The translations under genes and the position numbers were made by a program. From contig DATBKB010000089.1 in NCBI GenBank assembly GCA_036556145.1, positions 1-11,052 on the forward strand: a DNA stretch of 11,052 nucleotides, given 5' to 3'. The notes under the pieces were generated by a model that was given only the letters and a program-made list of their open reading frames with translations, was not told the DNA's origin and ran no database searches. Positions 1 to 5,626 of this stretch are shown piece after piece (position 1 is the stretch's first letter; the number at the start of each line of letters is the position of its first letter). Source of the DNA: JACDAV01 sp036556145. Lineage in GTDB: Bacteria; Chloroflexota; Limnocylindria; Limnocylindrales; CSP1-4.

Positions 1-1017
1 CTGCCGAAGGACGAGCTGCGGCGCCGCCTGACCGGCGAGTACGCGCTCGACAAGGCCGACGGCGCGGGAACGCTGCTGTTCGATCTGGCCGCTCGCGACT
101 GGTCTCGCGAGGTCGTCGACGCGCTCCGGATCGACCGGGCGTGGCTGCCCCCGACCCACGAGGGCCCCGCGGTGACCGGCAAGGTCACGGCCCAGGCGGC
201 CGCCGCGACCGGGCTTCGGGCCGGCACGCCGGTCGTCGCCGGCGGCGGCGACCAGTCGGCGAACGCAGTCGGCGTGGGCGCCGTCGACGTGGGGATCGTG
301 GCGCTCTCGCTGGGCACGTCGGGCGTCGTCTTCGCCACGACGGACCGGCCGCTCTACGAGCCGCGCGGCCGGGTCCACGCCTTCTGCCATGCGGTGCCGG
401 GGCGGTGGCACATGATGTCGGTGATGCTGTCCGCGGCCGGCAGCCTGCGCTGGTTCCGAGACGCGATCGCCCCGCGGACCGACTTCCACGAGCTCGTCGC
501 TCCCGCTGCTGAAGTCCCCGCGGGCAGCGACGGGCTGCTCTTCCTGCCCTATCTCACCGGCGAGCGCAGCCCGCACCCGGACCCGCTTGCGCGCGGCGCG
601 TTCGTCGGGTTGACGGTCGGCCACGACCGGCGGCATCTCACGCGGGCGGTCCTCGAGGGCGTCGCGTTCGGGCTGCGCGACGGGTTGGATCTCATGGTCG
701 AGGCCGGGATGCCGGCGCCCGATCGGATCCGGGCCTCGGGCGGCGGCACCGCCAGCCCGCTCTGGCGGCAGATCCTCGCCGACGTGCTGCAGGCGGAGAT
801 CTCGACGGTCGAGACCTCGGAGGGCGCGGCATTCGGCGCGGCGATCCTCGCCGCGGTCGGCGCGGGCTGGTACGGGAGCGTCGAAGCGGCCTCGGCCGAG
901 CTCGTGACGGCGACGCCGGTGGCGTCGCCGGGCGAGGATGCGGGCCGCTACGCCGAGCTGCACCGGGTCTACCGCGAGCTGTATCCAGCGCTGGCGGAGA
1001 CCTTCCACCGGCTGTAG
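1..1017 (+). CDS. xylB: Xylulokinase (FGGY family), 5'-truncated by window start
   Basis: Xylulokinase transfers phosphate from ATP to D-xylulose to give xylulose 5-phosphate, the entry into the pentose phosphate pathway, in the cytoplasm. The frame is open from base 1 and gives 338 residues; family members are near 480-500, so about 150 N-terminal residues are missing. Visible motifs, numbered from the first codon in the window: an LPKDELRRRLTGEYA segment at the start, typical of XylB; GGGDQSANAVGVG at 81-93, whose Asp84 matches the catalytic base of FGGY kinases; the phosphate-binding SLGTSG at 103-108; and the FGGY C-terminal signature GGGTASPLW at 247-255. It converges with the xylose ABC transporter operon ending at 1094, which supports xylulose over glycerol or other FGGY substrates. 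The family is secure; xylulose specificity is inferred from sequence resemblance and neighbours. Confidence 0.93.
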   Translation: MPKDELRRRLTGEYALDKADGAGTLLFDLAARDWSREVVDALRIDRAWLPPTHEGPAVTGKVTAQAAAATGLRAGTPVVAGGGDQSANAVGVGAVDVGIVALSLGTSGVVFATTDRPLYEPRGRVHAFCHAVPGRWHMMSVMLSAAGSLRWFRDAIAPRTDFHELVAPAAEVPAGSDGLLFLPYLTGERSPHPDPLARGAFVGLTVGHDRRHLTRAVLEGVAFGLRDGLDLMVEAGMPAPDRIRASGGGTASPLWRQILADVLQAEISTVETSEGAAFGAAILAAVGAGWYGSVEAASAELVTATPVASPGEDAGRYAELHRVYRELYPALAETFHRL

Positions 1018-1040
1018 GCGCGGCGCCTGCCGCGCCGCGC
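1018..1040 (+). terminator. Hairpin directly after the xylB stop, possible terminator
   Basis: GCGCGGCGC (1018-1026) pairs perfectly with GCGCCGCGC (1032-1040), a 9-bp all-GC stem with a 5-base loop, starting on the base after the xylB stop. No T-tract follows, so it is not a textbook intrinsic terminator. In this position, between convergent genes, it may still stop or protect both transcripts. The 3' arm overlaps the degenerate first unit of the 17-bp repeat array. Confidence 0.4.
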
Positions 1041-1097
1041 GACCAACCGCGCTGCGCGATCAGCCGCGCTGCCCGATCAGCCGCGCTGCCCGATCAG
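1030..1097. repeat. 17-bp tandem repeat, four units, between convergent genes
   Basis: Two identical units of CCGCGCTGCCCGATCAG lie at 1064-1080 and 1081-1097. A one-mismatch copy is at 1047-1063, and a degenerate copy (14/17 relative to its neighbour) at 1030-1046. The last unit contains the stop codon of the minus-strand ATPase gene. Because 17 is not a multiple of three, the TGA triplets read on the minus strand (starting at 1096, 1079 and 1062) fall in all three frames. Confidence 0.85.
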
Positions 1098-1891
1098 CCG
1101 TGGAGCTCGGCCAGCTCCTCCTGGGTGACCTCCTCTGGTCGCTTGCCGAGGATGATCATCCCGAGCACCTCGTCGGTCGTGACCTTCGCCTTGTCCACAA
1201 TGCCGACGATCCGGCCGTGGTACATGACCGCGATCCGGTCGGACAGGTCGAAGACGTCGTGGATGTCGTGGCTGATGAGGAAGATCCCGATGCCTTCTGC
1301 CTTGAGCTGGCGGATGAGGTCGCGAACCTGCGCGGTCTCGGCCGGCCCGAGCGCCGCGGTCGGCTCGTCCATGATGAGGATCCGCGCGTTGAAGTGGACG
1401 GCCCTGGCGATGGCGACAGACTGGCGCTGGCCGCCGGACAGCGAGCGAACGGGCGTCTTGAACCGCTTGAAGTGCGGGTTCAGGCGGCCCATCACCTTGC
1501 GCGTCGCGTCCTCCATGGCGGAGTCGTCGAGGATGCCGAGCGCGGTCGTCAGCTCGCGGCCGAGGAACAGGTTGGCCGGCGCGTCGACGTTGTCGGCGAG
1601 CGCGAGCGTCTGGTAGATCGTCTCGATCCCGACCGCCTTCGCATCGCGCGGGTTCGTGATGGACGCGACCCGGCCGTCGATGAGGATCTCGCCGGAGTCC
1701 GGGCGCTGTGCGCCGGACAGCGTCTTCATGAGCGTCGACTTGCCCGCGCCGTTGCCGCCGACGACCCCCACGACCTCGCCCGCGTGGAGGTCGAGCGTGA
1801 CGTCGTCGACGGCGCGCACGCCGCCGAACGACACGCGGATGTCGCGCATCTCGACGAGCGGGGCGCTGTGCGCCGGGGCGGGCGCCGTCAT
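1094..1891 (-). CDS. xylG: Sugar ABC transporter ATPase, single nucleotide-binding domain (XylG/FrcA-like)
   Basis: This ATPase powers sugar import by binding the cytoplasmic side of the permease encoded just upstream. It has 265 residues with one complete ABC domain: Walker A GGNGAGKST (45-53), Q-loop Gln94, signature LSGGQRQ (151-157), Walker B ILIMDEP (171-177, catalytic Glu176) and switch His208. E. coli XylG and RbsA are about 500 residues with two fused domains, whereas the FrcA type of the same CUT2 class has one domain of about 260 residues; this one must act as a homodimer. The frame stays open far upstream inside xylH, but the ATG at 1891 gives the proper N-terminus and overlaps the xylH stop as ATGA, which argues for translational coupling. 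The gene symbol is assigned from the XylF neighbour; frcA-like would be equally fair. Confidence 0.9.
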   Translation of the reverse strand: MTAPAPAHSAPLVEMRDIRVSFGGVRAVDDVTLDLHAGEVVGVVGGNGAGKSTLMKTLSGAQRPDSGEILIDGRVASITNPRDAKAVGIETIYQTLALADNVDAPANLFLGRELTTALGILDDSAMEDATRKVMGRLNPHFKRFKTPVRSLSGGQRQSVAIARAVHFNARILIMDEPTAALGPAETAQVRDLIRQLKAEGIGIFLISHDIHDVFDLSDRIAVMYHGRIVGIVDKAKVTTDEVLGMIILGKRPEEVTQEELAELHG

Positions 1892-3255
1892 GACGCTCTC
1901 CGGCGGAGCAGCGCGTCGAGGCCGACCGCCGCCACGAGGACGATGCCGACGACGATGTCCTGGGTGGGCGAGTCGACGAGCAGCAGGAGCATGCCCGAGC
2001 GGAGCGACTGCATGACGACGGCGCCGAGGACGGCGCCGGCGATCGTGCCGATCCCGCCGGCGAACGACGTGCCGCCGATGACGGCCGCGGCGATGACGTC
2101 GAGCTCGTTCTGCACGCCGAGGTTCGTCACGGCTCCGTTCAGCCGGGCCGACGTGATCGCCGCGCTGATCGCGACGAGCACGCCCATGAGGACGAACGTC
2201 AGCATGATCGTCCGCCGGACGTTGATCCCACCGAGCACGGCCGCTTCGGGGTTGCCGCCGATCGCGAAGACGTACCGGCCGAAGCGGCGACGCGTCGCGA
2301 TCACCGTCATGACGAGGGCGACCCCGGCGAGGATGAGGACCGGGAAGGCGATCCCCGTCGCGATCCTCAGTCCGCCCGGCGGCTCGGTGATCCCGTGGTC
2401 GGCCGCGTACTGGGAGGCGAGGGCCGGCGGCCACGGGTAGCTGTTCGCCACCCAGACGGCGGCAAGGACGGCGACGCAGAAGACCGCGCCGACGAGGATC
2501 TCGGCCCAACGCGGCCGGGTCTGGAACCCGTAGCGGCGCTTGCGACGACGGTTCGCGATGAGGGTGTAGACGATCCCGGCGCAGGCGATGAGCGCGACGA
2601 TCCAGCTCCATCGATCGCCGAGCGAGCCGATCGGCCCGCCACCGAGGAGCGCGAACGAGGAGTCCAGCGGCGCGATCGTCTGGCCCTGGGCATACCAGAA
2701 GATCAGGCCGCGCCAGATGAGGAATCCACCGAGCGTCACGACGAACGAGGGCACGCCGCCGTACGCCACGAGCGCGCCGTGCAGGCCGCCGATGAGAGCG
2801 CCAAGGCCGATGCCGACGGCCAGGGCGACGATCCACGTGTACGGCTGGTCGAAGCCCAGCCCGAGGGTCTGCGGGATCCATTCGGCCTGGACCATCGCCA
2901 TCGTGTAGCCGAGGAATCCCAGGAGCGACCCGACCGAGAGGTCGATGTTGCGCGACACGATGACCAGGACCATGCCGGTGGCCATGATCGCGATCGAGGC
3001 GCTCTGGACGGAGAGGTTCCAGAGGTTGCGCGGCGTGATGAAGTTCCCGTTCGACCTCCAGTGGAACAGGATCCAGATCACCGCCAGGGCGAGGAGCATC
3101 CCGAGCAGACGGGTGTCGATCTCGAGGGAGGTCGTGACCGATCGGACGCGGGACGTGGCCGAACCGAACGCCGAGCGGACCCGCGAGACGGCAGCCCGTA
3201 CCCGCCCGGCGGGCCGGTGGCTCGTCGCGTCCGGGACGCCGGAGATCTCGGTCAT
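1888..3255 (-). CDS. xylH: Xylose/sugar ABC transporter permease, CUT2 class
   Basis: This is the integral membrane channel of the importer, 455 residues. An unusual Ser/Arg-rich cytoplasmic tail of about 45 residues precedes the first membrane segment (about 50-66). The CUT2 hallmark GMVLVIVSRNIDLSVGS is at 94-110. Further hydrophobic segments lie near 141-165, 168-187, 218-234, 252-270, 298-320, 349-367, 387-417 and 432-450. The conserved loop that contacts the ATPase, GGNPEAAVLGGINVRR, is at 333-348. E. coli XylH is about 390 residues; the extra length lies in the N-terminal tail and in a stretch around 235-300 with a basic NRRRKRRYGF patch and a probable extracytoplasmic loop. The ATG at 3255 is the first ATG after an in-frame stop; its ribosome site is weak, so expression may depend on upstream translation. 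It lies between xylF and the ATPase gene. Confidence 0.92.
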   Translation of the reverse strand: MTEISGVPDATSHRPAGRVRAAVSRVRSAFGSATSRVRSVTTSLEIDTRLLGMLLALAVIWILFHWRSNGNFITPRNLWNLSVQSASIAIMATGMVLVIVSRNIDLSVGSLLGFLGYTMAMVQAEWIPQTLGLGFDQPYTWIVALAVGIGLGALIGGLHGALVAYGGVPSFVVTLGGFLIWRGLIFWYAQGQTIAPLDSSFALLGGGPIGSLGDRWSWIVALIACAGIVYTLIANRRRKRRYGFQTRPRWAEILVGAVFCVAVLAAVWVANSYPWPPALASQYAADHGITEPPGGLRIATGIAFPVLILAGVALVMTVIATRRRFGRYVFAIGGNPEAAVLGGINVRRTIMLTFVLMGVLVAISAAITSARLNGAVTNLGVQNELDVIAAAVIGGTSFAGGIGTIAGAVLGAVVMQSLRSGMLLLLVDSPTQDIVVGIVLVAAVGLDALLRRRAS

Positions 3256-3269
3256 CGCTCGGTGTTCAT
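3252..3269 (-). other. Possible 5-codon mini-ORF overlapping the xylH start
   Basis: On the minus strand an ATG at 3269 opens a five-codon frame (MNTER) whose TGA overlaps the xylH ATG as ATGA. It has no clear Shine-Dalgarno, while xylH itself has only a weak one. It could feed ribosomes to xylH by re-initiation, or be chance. Confidence 0.2.
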
Positions 3270-3292
3270 CGCGAAAGGGTTCCGATCATGCA

Positions 3293-3331
3293 CGCGCCCC
3301 GGCCGGCGGCGTTCCGCCGGCACGGGGCGCG
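3293..3331 (-). promoter_or_regulatory. Strong intercistronic hairpin between xylF and xylH
   Basis: CGCGCCCCGGCCGGCGG (3293-3309) pairs with 3314-3331 over 17 base pairs, with one bulged base at 3322 and a 4-base loop. It lies in the 96-base gap after the xylF stop and before xylH, the only sizeable gap in the operon. No T-run follows on the minus strand, so it is better read as an mRNA 3'-end stabiliser or partial terminator. Such elements are known to raise binding-protein levels above those of the membrane components, for example after malE in E. coli. The structure is directly visible; the role is inferred. Confidence 0.6.
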
Positions 3332-3351
3332 TCAGTGCTCGATGCGGTGGG

Positions 3352-4422
3352 TCAGTTGCAGGCGGCAACCGACCCGGCGGCCACGTTCTGGCAGAGCTTG
3401 GCCTTGTCGATCCACCCCGCGTCGAGGACGACGTTGAGGTTGTCCTTCGTGATCGCCTGCGGCGTCAGCAGGATCGACGTCATGTCGTTCCCGCCGGGGC
3501 TCTTGAACTGCCCGACGCCGCTGACGGCCTTGATGTCCTTGTTGGAGCAGAGCTGCGCGGCTGCCTGGCCGGCCGCCTTGCCGAGCTCCCGCGAGTCCTT
3601 CCAGACGTCGACGGTCTGCTCGCCGAGAGCGACCCGGTTGAGGGCGGCGGCGTCGCCGTCCTGGCCGGACACCGGCACCTTGCCCGCGAGGCCCTGGGCC
3701 TTGAGCGCGGCGACCACGCCGCCGGCCATTCCGTCGTTCTCCGACAGGACGGCATCGACGTCGTTGTTGTTGGCCGTCAGGAACTGCTCCATCGATGTCT
3801 GGGCCTTGCCCGGGTCCCAGTTGTCCGTGTAGCTCTCGCCGACGATCTTGATCTTGTCGCTGTTCTGGCCGACCTCGGGGACGCCCGCCTGGACGTAGCC
3901 AGCGCGGAGGAAGTCGGCGTTCGCGTCGGCCTTGTTGCCCTTGATGATCACGAAGTTGCCCTCGGAGACCACCTTGAGCACGGCCTCGGCCTGGAGCTTG
4001 CCGACGAGGACGTTGTCGAACGTGATGTAGAGCGCCTTCGGATCCTCGATCAGGCGGTCGTACGCGATGACCGGGACGCCGTTCGCGATCGCGCTCGCGG
4101 CGGCCGGCTTGATCGCCTCACCGTCCTGGGCAAGGATGATGACGACCTTCGCGCCCTGGGTGATGAGGTTCTCGACGTTGCTGGCCTGGGTCTCGGCCGA
4201 CGACTTGGCGTCGTTCGAGATGTACTCGGCGCCGGCGGCGGCAAGGGCGGCCTTGATGGCCGGCTCGTCCCACTTCGCCCAGCGCTCTTCCTGGTAGTTG
4301 TTCCACGAGACGCCGACCTTGCAGCCGGTGGCGCCGCCGGAGCCGGACGCGCCCGGCGACGAGCAGGCACCCACGATGACGGCGACGGCGCCCAACAGGG
4401 CCGCCGCCCTCCGAATCCGCAT
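3352..4422 (-). CDS. xylF: D-xylose-binding lipoprotein of ABC transporter (XylF-like)
   Basis: This is the substrate-binding protein that catches the sugar outside the membrane and delivers it to XylH; 356 residues. A lipoprotein signal peptide (MRIRRAAALLGAVAVIVGAC) ends in a VGAC lipobox with Cys20, followed by a Ser/Gly linker, so it is membrane-anchored. Family-specific stretches resemble E. coli XylF: NYQEERWAKWDEP (sugar-stacking Trp region), AYDRLI, TFDNVLVGKLQAEA, GNFVIIKGNKADANADFLRA, ANNNDVDAVLSENDGMAGG, VSGQDGDAAALNR and LLTPQAITKDNLN. The family assignment is firm and xylose is the likely ligand, though glucose or other aldoses are possible. It is the first gene of the operon, with a strong ribosome site and a candidate promoter upstream. 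Four more cysteines occur in the mature part, two of them near the C-terminus. Confidence 0.93.
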   Translation of the reverse strand: MRIRRAAALLGAVAVIVGACSSPGASGSGGATGCKVGVSWNNYQEERWAKWDEPAIKAALAAAGAEYISNDAKSSAETQASNVENLITQGAKVVIILAQDGEAIKPAAASAIANGVPVIAYDRLIEDPKALYITFDNVLVGKLQAEAVLKVVSEGNFVIIKGNKADANADFLRAGYVQAGVPEVGQNSDKIKIVGESYTDNWDPGKAQTSMEQFLTANNNDVDAVLSENDGMAGGVVAALKAQGLAGKVPVSGQDGDAAALNRVALGEQTVDVWKDSRELGKAAGQAAAQLCSNKDIKAVSGVGQFKSPGGNDMTSILLTPQAITKDNLNVVLDAGWIDKAKLCQNVAAGSVAACN

Positions 4423-4424
4423 TG

Positions 4425-4438
4425 TCCTCTCTCCTCCT
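4425..4438 (-). promoter_or_regulatory. Ribosome binding site of xylF
   Basis: Read on the minus strand this is AGGAGGAGAGAGGA, ending two bases before the ATG at 4422. It offers two overlapping purine tracts: a perfect AGGAGG 10 bases from the start and AGAGGA closer in. This is the strongest ribosome site in the operon and fixes the xylF start. Confidence 0.75.
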
Positions 4439-4440
4439 GA

Positions 4441-4458
4441 CCGTCAGCCGGGTGACGG
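4441..4458. promoter_or_regulatory. Perfect inverted repeat, candidate operator of the xylF promoter
   Basis: CCGTCA (4441-4446) and TGACGG (4453-4458) are perfect inverted arms separated by 6 bases (GCCGGG). The site lies immediately downstream of the predicted xylF -10 box and covers the expected transcription start, a classic place for a repressor. No regulator gene is in the window. It could also fold as a small hairpin in the leader mRNA. Confidence 0.5.
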
Positions 4459-4487
4459 ATAACCCCGCTAGGCTACATCCTTGTCAA
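4459..4487 (-). promoter_or_regulatory. Candidate sigma-70-type promoter of the xylFHG operon
   Basis: On the minus strand a perfect TTGACA (-35) at 4487-4482 is followed after 17 bases by GGTTAT (4464-4459), a poor -10 matching TATAAT at three positions. The predicted start would be near 4452, giving a leader of about 30 bases. The perfect -35 in AT-poor DNA and the ideal spacing support it; the weak -10 suggests a need for an activator. Confidence 0.5.
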
Positions 4488-4584
4488 GACCCGCACGGTG
4501 TCAATCGGGCAACCGGGGCCGGGGGCGCCCGTCGAGCGTGCCGCTGAGCGGGAATCGAGACCCGCGCGGACCGGGGAGGAAACG

Positions 4585-5595
4585 ATGAAGGCGCTGCGCT
4601 GGGGGGTCCTGTCGACCGCGAAGATCGGGCGGGATCGGGTCATTCCCGCGCTCCGGAAGGCGGCGGGCTGCCGGCTCGTCGCGCTCGGATCGCGTGACGG
4701 GACACGGGGCCGCGAGGTCGCCGCGGCGGTGGGCATTCCCCGGGTCCACGACTCGTACGAGGCACTCGTCGCGGACCCCGAGATCGACGCCGTCTACATC
4801 CCCCTGCCCAACCACCTCCATCGCGAGTGGACGATCGCGGCGGCCCGCGCCGGCAAGCACGTGCTGTGCGAGAAGCCGCTCGCGCTGACGGTCGCCGATG
4901 CCGAGGAGATGATCGAGGCCTGCCGCGACGCGGGCGTCCAGCTCATGGAGGCGTTCATGTACCGCTTCCATCCGACCTGGGTCGGGGTGCGGGACCTGCT
5001 CGCGTCCGGCCGGATCGGGCCGGTCGCCGCGATCCAGACGTGGTTCGGCTACTACAACGACGACCCGGCCAACATCCGGAACATCCGCGACGCCGGCGGC
5101 GGCGCGCTCTACGACATCGGTTGCTACGCGATCAACGTGTCCCGGATGCTCCTCGGCGGCGAGCCGACCGGCGTCACGGCGTCCGTGGTGCGTGACGAGA
5201 GCAGTGGGGTCGACGTCCTCGCCAGCGCCGTCCTCGAGTACGGCGACCGCCTCGCCTCCTTCACGGTCTCGACCCGGACCGAGACGGACCAGCGCGTCCA
5301 CGTCTACGGGACGAAGGGCCGGATCACGATCCCGATCCCGTTCAACATCCCGTCGGACCGCCCCACCGAGGTCCACGTCATCGCCGGCGGCGATCCGCCG
5401 GTCGCCCCGGCGACGGAGGTGCTGACCTTCCCAACCGCCGATCCGTACGCACTCGAGGTCGAGGCGTTCGCCGCGGCCGTCCTCGACGGGCGGCCGGCGC
5501 CCCTTCCGCCGAGCGACGCGGTCGCGAACCTGCGGGTCATCGAGGAGATCTTCCGCGTCGCGGAGGCGCGGCGATACGAGACATCGCCGGCGTAA
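4585..5595 (+). CDS. Gfo/Idh/MocA-family NAD(P)-dependent oxidoreductase, possible sugar dehydrogenase
   Basis: Members of this family oxidise or reduce sugars and polyols with NAD(P). It has 336 residues, the usual length. The N-terminal Rossmann domain shows GVLSTAKIG (7-15) and the strand-2 end GSRD (35-38), a form often linked to NADP use. EKP is at 96-98 with the family lysine Lys97; LMEAFMYRFHP is at 120-130. The catalytic-domain signature GGGALYDIGCYAIN (171-184) has Asp177 and Tyr181 in the usual active-site places. The chosen ATG has GGGGAGGA five bases before it; an in-frame GTG at 4498 would add 29 low-complexity residues and is rejected. It is divergent from xylF across 162 bases, so a role on xylose or a related sugar (for example D-xylose 1-dehydrogenase) is plausible but inferred. 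Other substrates are equally possible on sequence alone. Confidence 0.9.
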   Translation: MKALRWGVLSTAKIGRDRVIPALRKAAGCRLVALGSRDGTRGREVAAAVGIPRVHDSYEALVADPEIDAVYIPLPNHLHREWTIAAARAGKHVLCEKPLALTVADAEEMIEACRDAGVQLMEAFMYRFHPTWVGVRDLLASGRIGPVAAIQTWFGYYNDDPANIRNIRDAGGGALYDIGCYAINVSRMLLGGEPTGVTASVVRDESSGVDVLASAVLEYGDRLASFTVSTRTETDQRVHVYGTKGRITIPIPFNIPSDRPTEVHVIAGGDPPVAPATEVLTFPTADPYALEVEAFAAAVLDGRPAPLPPSDAVANLRVIEEIFRVAEARRYETSPA

Positions 5596-5626
5596 CAGCG
5601 CGGCGCGATGTGATGAGTCCCGTGGC

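Noticed and set aside
938..2440. 500-codon plus-strand open frame overlapping the xylB end and antisense to the ABC genes
   Set aside because: It overlaps the end of xylB in another frame and the motif-complete ATPase on the other strand; low-complexity composition and no recognisable domain.
1892..2881. Upstream in-frame extension of the ATPase frame
   Set aside because: The frame is open for a further 990 bases, but that stretch lies inside xylH and is Arg/Pro-rich; the ATGA overlap marks the true start at 1891.
2395..4440. 681-codon plus-strand open frame opposite xylF and xylH
   Set aside because: It is antisense to two clearly recognisable genes, its translation is Arg/Asp/Val-rich with no domain, and such frames are expected in high-GC DNA.
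4498..4584. Earlier GTG start for the oxidoreductase
   Set aside because: It would add 29 Pro/Arg/Glu-rich residues before the Rossmann fold; the ATG at 4585 has a clear ribosome site and gives the usual family N-terminus.
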